Counted from the stretch's first letter, positions 37,447-46,522 are shown. The stretch: DNA of 62,107 nt from Cyanobacteria bacterium REEB459 (GCA_018970085.1 JAGWXD010000016.1:1-62107); one strand, 5' to 3'. Translations and numbers: made by a program. The notes: a model not told the origin generated them from the letters alone.

Positions 37447-38073
37447 CTAGTGTAAATGCATTGGCCCACTTTGCATGGGCCCAAGATAGCGAGCCAGGTA
37501 GGGAGAAAAAACCTCATAAATCAGGGTGAGGGGCCGATTGCGATGCCAGAATAAATAATGCCGCCCCCAAAAGGGACCAGCCTGGCCAAAGGCATGCTCT
37601 AGTACCTGGGAGTCTCCCAGATGGAGTCCTTGAATATCGCGATACAACTCGGTGCGCAGCCGGGCCAGGCTGGCCCAGATGGGCAGAGACTTGTTCTCCA
37701 GATAGTCATCTACATGGCTGGCTTCCCACCAGGAGGTGGCGTAGGCTAACCGCTGGCCAGAGGCGGTGCGCAGCCACACCTGCCGACGTAACCGCGGACC
37801 AGGCACTGCTTGAATAATCTCTGGGGCTCCGTCTGGGTCCATGCCCACCAGGGACATATCAATCACATCCACCTCAGTGGGTTCCCGGGTTAGCAACTGT
37901 AGATGGCGGGTAGGGGACCCATCCCCCAGTAATAGCATTTGCCAGGCTGGAGCCAGTTGCTCATGGGGTAACCCTTTTTGTACAGCCAAGGGGCCGACCT
38001 GCCAGCGAGGCTTGAGGGCATGCCATTGACAGGGAGAAAGGCTGAAATCAGAGGGAGAAATAGCAGCAACCAA
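37447..38073 (-). CDS. chorismate pyruvate-lyase (Ycf21/DUF98 family)
   Basis: The 208-residue product resembles plastid Ycf21 and the cyanobacterial chorismate lyase that makes 4-hydroxybenzoate, the ring precursor of plastoquinone-9. Seen: WQMLLLGDGSPTRHLQLLT, VDVIDMSLVGMD, RRQVWLRTASGQRLAYATSW (core strands with a substrate Arg), and FWGRHYLFWHRNRPLTLIYE near the end, where the catalytic Glu lies in IYEVFSPYL. It is distant from E. coli UbiC. The neighbours give no extra clue. Confidence 0.85.
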   Translation of the reverse strand: MVAAISPSDFSLSPCQWHALKPRWQVGPLAVQKGLPHEQLAPAWQMLLLGDGSPTRHLQLLTREPTEVDVIDMSLVGMDPDGAPEIIQAVPGPRLRRQVWLRTASGQRLAYATSWWEASHVDDYLENKSLPIWASLARLRTELYRDIQGLHLGDSQVLEHAFGQAGPFWGRHYLFWHRNRPLTLIYEVFSPYLARYLGPMQSGPMHLH

Positions 38074-38145
38074 AACTTGTTATAAAAATTTATATTTTTT
38101 CTATGCTACCGCGTTTCTTCGCCGATTGGGTCAGGCCCGCCATGG

Positions 38146-39216
38146 CTAACTTCTCTGGCTGGCGGGCAGCACCAGTAGATCGCTAAGGGGGGTGGGGATG
38201 ACTGGTGGTCGGCTCAGGTAGGTGGTGGCGTCTAGCTGTTTAATGCGTTCGAAGAAGGCTTCGTAAAAGCGCTCCAGGCAGTGACAAAACCAGGCCTGAT
38301 ACTCAGCCCAGCGCTGCTCATCATCGAGGTCTAAGTCGCTCCAGGCGCTGGCAATAATGCAGTTGTGGTCACCAGTGTCATCCCAGATTAGGGGTAGGCC
38401 AATGTCATCGGCGATCGCGTCCCGTTCCTGAGCCAGTAGATAAAAGTGGGGATGGGCGTCTACCCCAGACAGCAGTAATTCGGTATATAGGCTGCTATGG
38501 GTGTGGTCCAGAATGGTGTGTAACCGAAATCCAGCCCGGGCAATGGCGAACCCCAGACTGGCCTCAGGGGTGGGATTGCTGGGCTTAACCAGGCCCCCCT
38601 GGCGGTCCAGGCGATCGCAAAGGCCAGTCCAGAAAGCCAGATTACTCTGCTCCCGCTGACTCAAGGGCGGAGTCGCAGGGCTATCCTGGTCGGGCTCAAG
38701 ACCGGCCTCATCCTCAGGGTTAGCCGCCAGATCCAGGGCTGACTCCTTCTCCAGGTCAATAAAATTGACCGCCATGGCGGCCTTACCGATGCGCCATAAC
38801 TCTACCCTCACTGCCAAAAAGGTAACCCTACCCTGGCTCAGGGTGTTGAGCCAGCTAAGGGTTTGGCCGTAGTGGGGGGAGAAGTCTGCCGCTACCCAGA
38901 CCACCATGGCCAGGGTGTCTGTGGCAGCCCAGGTCACCAGATCTCCCAAATAGTCAGGGCTAGCCGCCCCCAATTGAGCTGTTACCAGCACCCTGGCCTG
39001 GCTCTCAGGAATCTGAAACAGGCGATAATCAGCTGGGGTTGGCAGACTGACAGGGGTCAAACTGATTGCCAGGGCCTCGGCCAGGAGATCTAGATTATCC
39101 GGCTCTTCTAACCACTGCAAGAAATCGCCGCCATGTTGCCAATAGTCAGCGGGATGGATTTTTTCAAGCCGTTCTAGTTTTGGTTTGGCGGTGCGCTGGG
39201 AACCCATGGCCGTCAC
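38146..39216 (-). CDS. DUF4268-type protein with degenerate PD-(D/E)xK-like domain
   Basis: The 356-residue product resembles two-part proteins with an N-terminal nuclease-like domain and a C-terminal DUF4268 domain. Residues about 93-160 (DYLGDLVTWAATDTLAMVVW, ADFSPHYGQTLSWLN, VELWRIG) follow the family. The catalytic stretch, normally like ENQLExTDHDHLG, reads TAQLGAASPDYLG here, losing the acidic residues. Residues about 215-345 match DUF4268 (FWTGLCDRL, IADDIGLPLIWDD, CLERFYEAFFERI). A middle acidic stretch (about 170-200) is low complexity. It may bind but not cut nucleic acid; function is unknown. Confidence 0.65.
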   Translation of the reverse strand: MTAMGSQRTAKPKLERLEKIHPADYWQHGGDFLQWLEEPDNLDLLAEALAISLTPVSLPTPADYRLFQIPESQARVLVTAQLGAASPDYLGDLVTWAATDTLAMVVWVAADFSPHYGQTLSWLNTLSQGRVTFLAVRVELWRIGKAAMAVNFIDLEKESALDLAANPEDEAGLEPDQDSPATPPLSQREQSNLAFWTGLCDRLDRQGGLVKPSNPTPEASLGFAIARAGFRLHTILDHTHSSLYTELLLSGVDAHPHFYLLAQERDAIADDIGLPLIWDDTGDHNCIIASAWSDLDLDDEQRWAEYQAWFCHCLERFYEAFFERIKQLDATTYLSRPPVIPTPLSDLLVLPASQRS

Positions 39217-39274
39217 TCTGCGGGTAATACTTTACTTATTATGGCTTGCTCCGGTAAGGCTGGCAGGATTAGCT

Positions 39275-40411
39275 TTAGAGCGCCCAGGGCATAGGTTGAA
39301 TTGGGGTAAAGCTGGTGGTCAGGGCATAGGCAGCTCCGGTTTCCAGGGCCTGTTGAATAGCAATGGCTAGCTCGTTGTTGTGTAGGGAAAAGTCACGACC
39401 AAGGCGGCTAGAACGGCCTTCTCGAATGGCGTCAGCCATGTCTGCTACGCCCCGGCAAAAGTCCATCTGTTGAGCACCCCGATAGTTGAATTTGGGGGCT
39501 TTTCGCACCAGGGGATAGGTCTGTTTCAAGGGATTCATAAATACCTTGCGTCGAATCTTAACCATGCGACGAATATAAACTGGATCGGCGTAGTACCAGC
39601 AATCCTCAATACCCATGACGCCATCGTCGCCGATAATCCGCAGGGAATGGTCATGGGGGGCAACAATGCTACAGGTCAGGCGGGCCACTACCCCGGAGGC
39701 AAACTGAATGCAGGCCACAGAAAAATCGGGTGTATCGGCTGGCGTTAGGGTCAGGTCTGAGCGCTTATCTGCCGCCGGAATCAAGCAGGAGGAAAAGGCG
39801 GTTACCGTCGTTGCAGGCCCGAAAAACATGGTTAACCAGGTGAGGTAGTAGCCAGCGTGTTCAAGGGTACAGCCCACCTCAAACTCATCCTGAAAGGGCC
39901 AGGCGATGCCCGCACCACTGACCCACTGGTCGTAGGGCATTTTATGGACCAGCCCATCATCCATCTCGGCATAAACCAGGCGCACCTTGCCCACTACCTC
40001 TTCCCTCAGGGCCTTCCATAGGGTTTGAGCGGTTTCACTCAAACAGCTACAGGGAGCCGAGGCTAGCTCTAATCCTTTTTGGCTGGCCAGATAGGCTAAT
40101 TCCTTGGCCTCAGCAATGTCCATGGCCAGGGGCTTTTCTGAGTAGACGTGTTTACCTGCCTCCAGAGCCGCTTTGGTGAGAGGGTAATGGGCCCGGGGAT
40201 TGGTCAGGTTAAGGACGATCTCCACCTGTGGATCGGCTAGCATCTCGGCTAGGTCGGCATAGGCTCGAACTCCCTGGTCTTGGGCTAGATGCTGCGATCG
40301 CTGGGGATTTTGGTCCAGACACCCCACCAGGGTTAGATCGGGATGGAGGGGGAGGGTTTTTACGTAGTAATCAGAGACAAACCCACAACCAGCGATCGCA
40401 ATTCTCACCAA
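39275..40411 (-). CDS. Gfo/Idh/MocA family NAD(P)-dependent oxidoreductase
   Basis: The N-terminal Rossmann domain shows IAIAGCGFVSDYYVKTLPLH and the conserved EKPLAMDIAEAKEL, with the Lys of EKP expected to take part in catalysis. The C-terminal alpha/beta domain begins near FEVGCTLEHAGYYLTWLTMF. Such enzymes reduce or oxidise sugars, inositol or sugar-nucleotides; the substrate here cannot be assigned. Length (378 residues) is normal. The start at 40411 sits beside a HIP1 site. It is not in an operon with its neighbours. Confidence 0.88.
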   Translation of the reverse strand: MVRIAIAGCGFVSDYYVKTLPLHPDLTLVGCLDQNPQRSQHLAQDQGVRAYADLAEMLADPQVEIVLNLTNPRAHYPLTKAALEAGKHVYSEKPLAMDIAEAKELAYLASQKGLELASAPCSCLSETAQTLWKALREEVVGKVRLVYAEMDDGLVHKMPYDQWVSGAGIAWPFQDEFEVGCTLEHAGYYLTWLTMFFGPATTVTAFSSCLIPAADKRSDLTLTPADTPDFSVACIQFASGVVARLTCSIVAPHDHSLRIIGDDGVMGIEDCWYYADPVYIRRMVKIRRKVFMNPLKQTYPLVRKAPKFNYRGAQQMDFCRGVADMADAIREGRSSRLGRDFSLHNNELAIAIQQALETGAAYALTTSFTPIQPMPWAL

Positions 40412-40532
40412 GGTGACTCCTTAAACTAGACCCTTAATTCATCTTATCTCTGTAGGATCCTCAAAAAAAAACAAAACCTTCCGGATTTGGCCCAGATCCG
40501 CCGAAATATGTAGTGGTAGATGCACCCTGATT

Positions 40533-40565
40533 AATTCCCTGGCCTACGGGCTAGGGAATTTTTTT
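40533..40565 (+). terminator. strong plus-strand terminator with no upstream plus-strand gene
   Basis: A 12-bp stem (40533-40544 with 40549-40560, one G-U pair) with a TACG tetraloop is followed by a T-run to 40565, a textbook intrinsic terminator for the plus strand. Both flanking genes run on the minus strand, so it may end a small RNA starting around 40450-40460 (weak TTAAAC-17-TTATCT pair at 40421-40449). On the minus strand a smaller hairpin before a run of nine T (40462-40470) may end the lptF message. Confidence 0.65.
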
Positions 40566-40595
40566 ATCCTTTCAGGGTTTCCCTGGCTGCGGTCT

Positions 40596-41768
40596 CTACC
40601 GAGAGGCTCGCAGCAGCAGATAGAGACCCACCAATAATCCCATCAGGGTAGGTAACCAGGCTGCCAGTAGGGGCGATAGGGCTCCCACTTCGCCCATGGC
40701 ATTGGTAATAAAAGACAGCAGGTAATAGCCGAAAATAATCACAATGCTAATGCCAAAACTCGTAGCCCGGCTGGTGCGCTGGGGCAAGACCCCAATCGAT
40801 GATCCCACCAGACCAAACACCACACAAACAAAGGGTAAGGCGTACTTTTGTTGAATTCGAATTTGCCAGCGGCGGATTAGCTTTTGGTCCCCTCCCTGCC
40901 TCACCAGTTCTAGTTGTTGACTGGCTTCGGCAATGTTCATTTCCGTATCATCCTTGGTGCGACTGGCCAGATCTAGGGGAGTACGCGGCAGTTTTAACTG
41001 CTGGGTTTGAAAGGTCACAATATGGCGAAAAGAGCCGTCAGGCGCAACAACATAGATGGTGCCATTGGCAAAATTCCAGGTGTTCTGACTAAAGTCCCAG
41101 GTAGCTGATTCGGCGCTGACCACCTGGTTCAGTCCGGCTTGGGAAAAATCTAGAATGGTCAGACCATGCATGGCCGTGCCATCAAAGCGGCGGGCATAAA
41201 ATTGGCGTTTTAGTTCCTGGGCGGTGGGGTCGTCCGTGGCGGGTTGAAATTCCTGGTAAAAAATATTGCGCTCTTGAAAGGGCGGGCGGTCGGAGTGCAG
41301 GGCCTGTTCCAGGGTGATGGCGGCCCGGTAGTTAGCGGCTGGGGTAATCAGTTCGTTAAATAGAAAGGTTAGGCCAGTCACCAATAAGCTCAAGACTAAG
41401 GCTGGGGCAATCATGCGTCTGACGCTTACCCCAACACCCTGCAGAGCGACCAACTCACTATCGCTAGAAAACCGACTATAGGTCATCATGGTGGCCAACA
41501 GGGTAGACATGGGAAAGGCCAGAACGATAAAAGCCGGTAATTTCAACAGAAAAATTTGAGCCGCCAGGGTCAGGGCCAATCCTGACTCGGTAATCCGGCG
41601 GATGAGTTCAAACAGCGCTCCAATGGAAATACCAATCGAGGAAAAAGCCCCAACCCCAAACAAAAAAGGTGGGGTCAGTTCGTTGCTGATGTAGCGATCC
41701 ATCACTGACAAGCGCAACCATCGTGCTGACTGGCGTCGTCGCAGGGGGGATGGGGAAGGGGTCACCAT
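40596..41768 (-). CDS. lptF: LptF/LptG-type lipopolysaccharide export permease
   Basis: A YjgP/YjgQ-family permease of 390 residues with about six membrane helices: three near the N-terminus (MDRYISNELTPPFLFGVGAF, then ELIRRITESGLAL and LPAFIVLAFPMSTLLATMM), a periplasmic beta-jellyroll part (about 140-290) and three at the end (YALPFVCVVFGLVGSSIGV onward). With LptB it would extract LPS from the inner membrane. E. coli needs LptF plus LptG; only one permease gene is present here, so a homodimer or a distant partner is likely. It lies 49 bp after lptB. Confidence 0.88.
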   Translation of the reverse strand: MVTPSPSPLRRRQSARWLRLSVMDRYISNELTPPFLFGVGAFSSIGISIGALFELIRRITESGLALTLAAQIFLLKLPAFIVLAFPMSTLLATMMTYSRFSSDSELVALQGVGVSVRRMIAPALVLSLLVTGLTFLFNELITPAANYRAAITLEQALHSDRPPFQERNIFYQEFQPATDDPTAQELKRQFYARRFDGTAMHGLTILDFSQAGLNQVVSAESATWDFSQNTWNFANGTIYVVAPDGSFRHIVTFQTQQLKLPRTPLDLASRTKDDTEMNIAEASQQLELVRQGGDQKLIRRWQIRIQQKYALPFVCVVFGLVGSSIGVLPQRTSRATSFGISIVIIFGYYLLSFITNAMGEVGALSPLLAAWLPTLMGLLVGLYLLLRASR

Positions 41769-41817
41769 AGGGGGATAGTTAACAAAAACAAGGGAATACC
41801 CGCGATCTCGCTTTCGG

Positions 41818-42546
41818 TTAAATAGAGAAATCCTTGCCTAGATAATGCTCTCGCACCAGGGGATTTTGGTACAGGTCTTCGGCCCTACCGGAGGCTAGAA
41901 TCTGACCGTCGCTCATAATATAGGCTCGATCAATAATCCGGAGGGTTTCGCGAACATTGTGATCAGTAATTAAAATTCCCATGTCTCGGTCGCGCAGCTG
42001 AGCCACGATGTCCTGAATTTCGGCCACAGCAATTGGGTCTACCCCGGCAAAGGGTTCATCTAGAAATAAAAACTTGGGTCCCTCTGGGCCTGCTGCCAGA
42101 GACCGGGCCAGCTCGGTCCGTCGCCGTTCCCCTCCGGAGACCTGCATCCCCAGGGTGTGGGCTACCTTTTCTAGGCGAAACTCCCTGAGCAGCTCCCCCA
42201 GGCGGCGATCGTAACTACCGGGGGGAACCCGAGTTTGCTCCATCACCAGCAGTAGGTTATCGGCCACAGACAGATGGCGAAAAATACTGGCTTCTTGAGC
42301 CAGATACCCAATGCCTAACCGGGCCCGTTGATGCATTGGCAGGTCGGTAATATCGATCTGGTCCAGGCAAACCCGTCCCTGGTCAGGTCGTTCCAGCCCG
42401 GTGGCCATGTAAAAGGTGGTGGTTTTACCGGCCCCATTGGGCCCTAGCAGCCCGACAATTTCCCCTTGGGCTACGGAGAGGCTAACCCGATTAACCACCT
42501 GCCGCTTACCGTAGGTTTTCTGCACATTATCCAGAATGATTTTCAA
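41818..42546 (-). CDS. lptB: LPS export ATPase LptB
   Basis: The 242-residue ABC ATPase starts MKIILDNVQKTYGKRQVVN and shows LLGPNGAGKTTTFYMATGLE, a Q-loop GIGYLAQEASIFRHLSV, VSGGERRRTELARSLA, FLFLDEPFAGVDPIAVAEIQ and ILITDHNVRETLRI, an LptB-typical series. The C-terminal YLGKDFSI also fits LptB. It drives the LptF-type permease encoded just downstream on the same strand. Confidence 0.93.
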   Translation of the reverse strand: MKIILDNVQKTYGKRQVVNRVSLSVAQGEIVGLLGPNGAGKTTTFYMATGLERPDQGRVCLDQIDITDLPMHQRARLGIGYLAQEASIFRHLSVADNLLLVMEQTRVPPGSYDRRLGELLREFRLEKVAHTLGMQVSGGERRRTELARSLAAGPEGPKFLFLDEPFAGVDPIAVAEIQDIVAQLRDRDMGILITDHNVRETLRIIDRAYIMSDGQILASGRAEDLYQNPLVREHYLGKDFSI

Positions 42547-42824
42547 GGATACCCGTTGGCGAATTAGTCCTGAGTCTTCAAACCTGAGTCTTTAAAAATT
42601 GTATCAAAGCTCTTCCCCACTAAACCGGTCAGACCAGCCATCGGCCCTCGATCGCAAGGGCGATTACCCGCCGCCGCCAGGGTTTGGTCTCCAGGAACTT
42701 TTCCGATACTATAGTGGCCAGCACCCTAAAGACCGGGTCTGCCGATTCATGGGATGTCGGGTAATCACCTGAGCCTGAAGCCCCCAGGGTTTGCCTGGAT
42801 ATCGTCTCCCTCTGCAAGGCTACC

Positions 42825-43346
42825 ATGCACCATCTCCAGCCCTACCAACCGCCCCGATCTAGACTGGCAGGCCGGCCTGATCTTGAGCCCAGGGAAACCG
42901 TTGCGTTGCTGCTCGGTAATCTGTTCCAACGGGAGGAAGCAACTGCTCGATCGATTTTAGACTGTTTGTACGAGGTCGCTGCTGGGCATTTAATCGATCA
43001 AAAGATACCCGTCAGGGCCCTACGATGGCCCCTCAAGGGAGTGGCCCGCTACAGTAAGCCGGTGTTTCGTCTGTTTGCTCTGCGTTGGTTTAAGAAACAC
43101 TGTCCCGATCTCATCACCGAGTGGTTGTTTAATTACGTCAGGTCTGGCCAGATGGTCGCTGACGCTGATTTAGCTGGTCTAGAAGACTCGGCGGTGATCG
43201 ACGTCACCCCGATCTCCCCCACCCTCTCTCCCCTGGTGCTGCAACAAGCGGCTGAAATTAATGCCTTGCGAGGGCGTATCGGTTGGTTGACGGGGACCCT
43301 GGTGATCACCCTGACCCTGGTCAGCGTCAACTGGCTCACCCATTGA
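42825..43346 (+). CDS. tail-anchored protein of unknown function
   Basis: A 173-residue protein without a recognised family. The first 125 residues are polar and helical with many Arg and Lys (ALRWPLKGVARYSKPVFRLF, ALRWFKKHCPDLITEWLF). The last 22 residues form one hydrophobic helix (GWLTGTLVITLTLVSVNWL), so it is probably anchored in a membrane by its tail with the main part in the cytoplasm. Divergent from lptB; its 3' end overlaps the convergent metallophosphatase gene by 11 bp. Confidence 0.65.
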   Translation: MHHLQPYQPPRSRLAGRPDLEPRETVALLLGNLFQREEATARSILDCLYEVAAGHLIDQKIPVRALRWPLKGVARYSKPVFRLFALRWFKKHCPDLITEWLFNYVRSGQMVADADLAGLEDSAVIDVTPISPTLSPLVLQQAAEINALRGRIGWLTGTLVITLTLVSVNWLTH

Positions 43347-45222
43347 GCTTTTCTTGAGGGCTGGCTCCCAGAAAAAATTGATCAAATTTGACCACCTTAG
43401 ACTCGGGCTGGCGGGTATCAAAGTAGTAGCTGGTCACCACACCCTCAGGTATGTCTAAAACACTAAAGGCCGTTATATCATTGCTGGCCAGGTAGGGTAG
43501 CGGTTGCCCCTGCTTATCTACCTGGGGCGACACCAGCGAGGGGCTGATTGGGGGTAGGCCATTGGGATCACCCCGGGCTATATAATCGCTGGGGAAGCCA
43601 TGGTCCTCTGGGGGGACCGGCCGATCGCGATCGCCCCAGAAAGCCCCGTAGGAGTTGCCGACATTCGAGCTTTCCAGGTAGTGGGTGCCGTTAGCAGAAA
43701 CAAATCGGTTCCACAGATGGGAGTGCCCGTAGAACACCAGATCAACCCCGGCTGCTTCCAGTAGGGGGACCAAATCGCGGGCAATCTGGTCAGCGGCCCG
43801 GGGATAGGTGTAGCGTACCCCTTGCAGTCGCCCCCGGGAATCGCGATCGTAGAGGGGTAAAGGAGTGGTAAAGGGCGGCACAATGTTATCTCCCAGGGTA
43901 TGGGGCGGATGATGCAGCATCACTACGGTGTACTTCGCTTGCTGAAAGGCTGGGCTGACCAGTTCCTGGGCTAGCCACCGATATTGGGGACTGCCTCGTT
44001 CAATGGGCTCGAAAATATGCTGGCCGTAGCCCCAGTTGGCCGGGGAATCCAGATCGGCCTCCCGTTCTTGATAGCGGCCCCGTACCGTAGCGGCGCGACT
44101 GTAGGGACGCCAAATCTGAGTCACGTAAAGACTGATTACCCGCATGTCCCCCAGGGTTACCGCGTAGTAGTGGGAGGTGACTTGAGAAGGATCGCTAGGG
44201 TCCAGGGGGGTGCGCGGTAGGCTAAACATCTGATCGTAGGTGTGGGTATTGAAGGAGTTATCGCTTAGCCATTGCCGGCGTACAGGGTCATCGTCCTTGG
44301 GATTAAAGAGCTGGGCGTGAGCCTTATACTCTTGTAGAGCCACCGATTGGGGCCGGGGAGAGTTGAACTGATCTTGCAAGGAAGCGGTGTGGGAGAAGCG
44401 TCCCATCACTTCGTGGTTGCCGATCGCAGTAAACAGGGGAGCGTGTTGAATAATCGCTCCTCCCCGGTAGAGGGTATGCTGTCCCTGCTGCTCTAAGCGG
44501 TAATGGGCGCGCCCCTGTAGACAGGGAAAAAAGGCATTACCCCGACGGTCATCAAACCACTCCGAGGCCCGATCAGGAATATTGACCAGATCCCCTGCCA
44601 GCAAAACCGCATCAACCCGGCCCAGGGTTTCCTCTACCTTTTGCAGGTTAGCAGCGGTCATGGGCATGGTCTGGTGATCGGAGGTTAATAGCACCTTAAA
44701 GGCTTGGCCAGGCTGAGGGGCCGGGGCCAGGGTGAAGATCGGGCTCTGGATCGCTGAACCATGGTCGGGGGTACTGCTAACTCGATAGGGCACCCGCTGC
44801 CCTGGTTTCAAGTCTGTAACCGTGGCCTGATGCCGCCAGATTGGTCGAGGTACGGTACTCTGCAAATTCTCAAAATCACCGTGGCTGAGCTGGGATTGGG
44901 GGTCCTCGCGGGTGTGGCTGAGCTGGGTGGTATGGGCGATCGCCTGATGGTTAAGTCGATCCTCCCCAGAGCTACCGGCGGGTCTGGCATCTCCCCAGTA
45001 AACTCGGTGATCCTGGCCAAAAAACTCGGTAAACCATACCACCTGGACCGAATTGGCGGTGGGAGCTTGCAAGAAGGGGTCGCTCAACAGCTGATTGGTG
45101 ACAACCATCGGAGGGTTTGAGGGCGGGGAAGACAATAGGGATGACGGCAGGTTAATTGCCCAGCAAACCACAGCGATCAGCATCAGCTTGAACACTACGG
45201 GGATTCGGTTTAGGCCTCCCAT
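43336..45222 (-). CDS. exported calcineurin-like metallophosphoesterase
   Basis: A 628-residue secreted phosphoesterase. A signal or anchor helix (KLMLIAVVCWAINLPSSLL) is followed by a fibronectin-like domain of the purple-acid-phosphatase type (to about residue 165). The metal site motifs are SDHQTM (in place of the more usual DxH), LLAGDLVNIPDR, AIGNHEVMG, VVMLHHPPHTLG and VFYGHSHLWNRF. The weak first motif (Ser-Asp-His) keeps an Asp and His. It could scavenge phosphate from organic phosphate outside the cell; no Pho box was identified. It converges on the tail-anchored gene. Confidence 0.83.
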   Translation of the reverse strand: MGGLNRIPVVFKLMLIAVVCWAINLPSSLLSSPPSNPPMVVTNQLLSDPFLQAPTANSVQVVWFTEFFGQDHRVYWGDARPAGSSGEDRLNHQAIAHTTQLSHTREDPQSQLSHGDFENLQSTVPRPIWRHQATVTDLKPGQRVPYRVSSTPDHGSAIQSPIFTLAPAPQPGQAFKVLLTSDHQTMPMTAANLQKVEETLGRVDAVLLAGDLVNIPDRASEWFDDRRGNAFFPCLQGRAHYRLEQQGQHTLYRGGAIIQHAPLFTAIGNHEVMGRFSHTASLQDQFNSPRPQSVALQEYKAHAQLFNPKDDDPVRRQWLSDNSFNTHTYDQMFSLPRTPLDPSDPSQVTSHYYAVTLGDMRVISLYVTQIWRPYSRAATVRGRYQEREADLDSPANWGYGQHIFEPIERGSPQYRWLAQELVSPAFQQAKYTVVMLHHPPHTLGDNIVPPFTTPLPLYDRDSRGRLQGVRYTYPRAADQIARDLVPLLEAAGVDLVFYGHSHLWNRFVSANGTHYLESSNVGNSYGAFWGDRDRPVPPEDHGFPSDYIARGDPNGLPPISPSLVSPQVDKQGQPLPYLASNDITAFSVLDIPEGVVTSYYFDTRQPESKVVKFDQFFLGASPQEKLNG

Positions 45223-45372
45223 GGCCTGCGGTTGCTCCGTCTCAAGCCTGCAATTAAGTATAGACCTACCGGGCCTTCTCTCGGCTAGGTCCAGGCAGAG
45301 ATGCAGCCCTAAATCGCCCAGAAAAATCGCGGGCTGATTACAATGACAACGTAGTTAACCAACGGACTGTCG

Positions 45373-45852
45373 ATGAAATCGCTGCTGGTGATGCTGGCTA
45401 TTTGTTTAACCTTAGTGGGTTTTCCAGCCCAGGCTTGGGCTCACCAGGTGGAGACTAATTACACCCTGGCAAATCAATTAGAATTTCAATCTACCTTCAG
45501 TACCGGCGAGCCCTTTGCGGGGGCGACGGTCAGGATCTATGCCCCGAACCATCCCGATCAACCCTGGAAAACCCTGACTACTGATAGTCAGGGTCGTTTC
45601 GCCTTCTTGCCTGATGTATCGATTCCTGGTAACTGGCAGGTGAAAATTGAAGACGCTGCCAAAAGTCACGGTGACTACTGGACTGTCCCGGTGGATAGCC
45701 GGGGAACCATTGTAGAAAAGGGAATTGTTTTTGCCCCTAGCCGAGATCGTCCCTATCTGGCAGCGACTCTGGTTAGTCCCACCACCATGGCCCTGGCGGT
45801 GGGGTTGGGCTGGGTTCTCTACCGCCGAGGCCGCCATCACCCTAGCCGCTAA
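45373..45852 (+). CDS. exported protein with carboxypeptidase-regulatory-like domain
   Basis: A 159-residue envelope protein: Sec signal peptide cut near AWA-HQV (residue 23), a beta-rich domain with TGEPFAGATVRIYAPNHPDQ and TTDSQGRFAFLPD resembling carboxypeptidase-regulatory or DUF4198-like folds, then a single C-terminal membrane helix (TMALAVGLGWVLYRRGRHH). Similar proteins often accompany cobalt or nickel uptake genes, but none lies here, so that role is only a guess. The start ATG 45373 follows a 150-bp divergent spacer. Confidence 0.6.
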   Translation: MKSLLVMLAICLTLVGFPAQAWAHQVETNYTLANQLEFQSTFSTGEPFAGATVRIYAPNHPDQPWKTLTTDSQGRFAFLPDVSIPGNWQVKIEDAAKSHGDYWTVPVDSRGTIVEKGIVFAPSRDRPYLAATLVSPTTMALAVGLGWVLYRRGRHHPSR

Positions 45853-45946
45853 CCCGGGCCCGACTAGATCACTCTGTCAGGGAAACCCCATAGGTCCTAC
45901 CGCAGATAGGGTAGACAGGGTATGATCACGTTAACTTGGGTTAATC

Positions 45947-45977
45947 ACCAGCTGCTACCCCCAGCTGGTATTATTTT
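45947..45977 (+). terminator. hairpin upstream of a GNAT gene
   Basis: A perfect 8-bp stem ACCAGCTG/CAGCTGGT (45947-45954 with 45962-45969) with a 7-nt loop is followed by ATTATTTT. It may end the transcript of the exported protein before the GNAT gene begins. Confidence 0.5.
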
Positions 45978-46030
45978 GAGCTGCTCCTCTATCCTTAACT
46001 CGCCTTTTTTCCCTGTACCACAGGTCATCG

Positions 46031-46522
46031 ATGAACTGCAGTACGATTCAATTTAAGTATATTGACCAGGTTTGCCAAAGCGATCTCGCTCAACTGATTA
46101 GTTTGTTTCAGGCAGCAGCCTTTTGGGCGCGCGATCGCTCAGAGCAGGATATGGCTGCGGCCATTGCCCACAGTCACCCCGTGGTAACTGCCTGGGATCG
46201 GCAAAGATTAATGGGTTTCGCCAGAGCCACTTCCGATGGGGTTTTTCGAGCTACGATCTGGGATGTGGTGATTGATCCTGATTACCAGGGGAGTGGGCTG
46301 GGACGTAAAATGGTTGAAACTCTGGTCAGCCATCCCCACATGAGTCGGGTGGAACGCATTTACCTAATGACTACAAACCAACAGGGATTTTATCACCGGA
46401 TTGGCTTTCAGGAAAACCCCTCCACCACCCTGGTACTCTACGGTTCCCGGGTTGAACCTCTGCCCAGCCTGGCCACCAACGGGGAAGCCTTAGCCAAGGT
46501 AGAATATCTGAGTGAAGTGTGA
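46031..46522 (+). CDS. GNAT family acetyltransferase
   Basis: A 163-residue GNAT enzyme. It shows LMGFARATSDGVFRATIWDV, the acetyl-CoA loop DPDYQGSGLGRKMVE, and a late FYHRIGFQENP. The core is shared with the Ycf52-like protein at 30905 but the first 40 and last 25 residues differ, so it is probably an ancient paralogue with another acceptor. The DAHP synthase gene follows 87 bp later on the same strand. Substrate unknown. Confidence 0.83.
   Translation: MNCSTIQFKYIDQVCQSDLAQLISLFQAAAFWARDRSEQDMAAAIAHSHPVVTAWDRQRLMGFARATSDGVFRATIWDVVIDPDYQGSGLGRKMVETLVSHPHMSRVERIYLMTTNQQGFYHRIGFQENPSTTLVLYGSRVEPLPSLATNGEALAKVEYLSEV

Noticed and set aside
42629-42826. 65-codon minus-strand frame between lptB and the tail-anchored gene
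   Set aside because: No ribosome site, no family resemblance, and it covers the probable divergent promoters.
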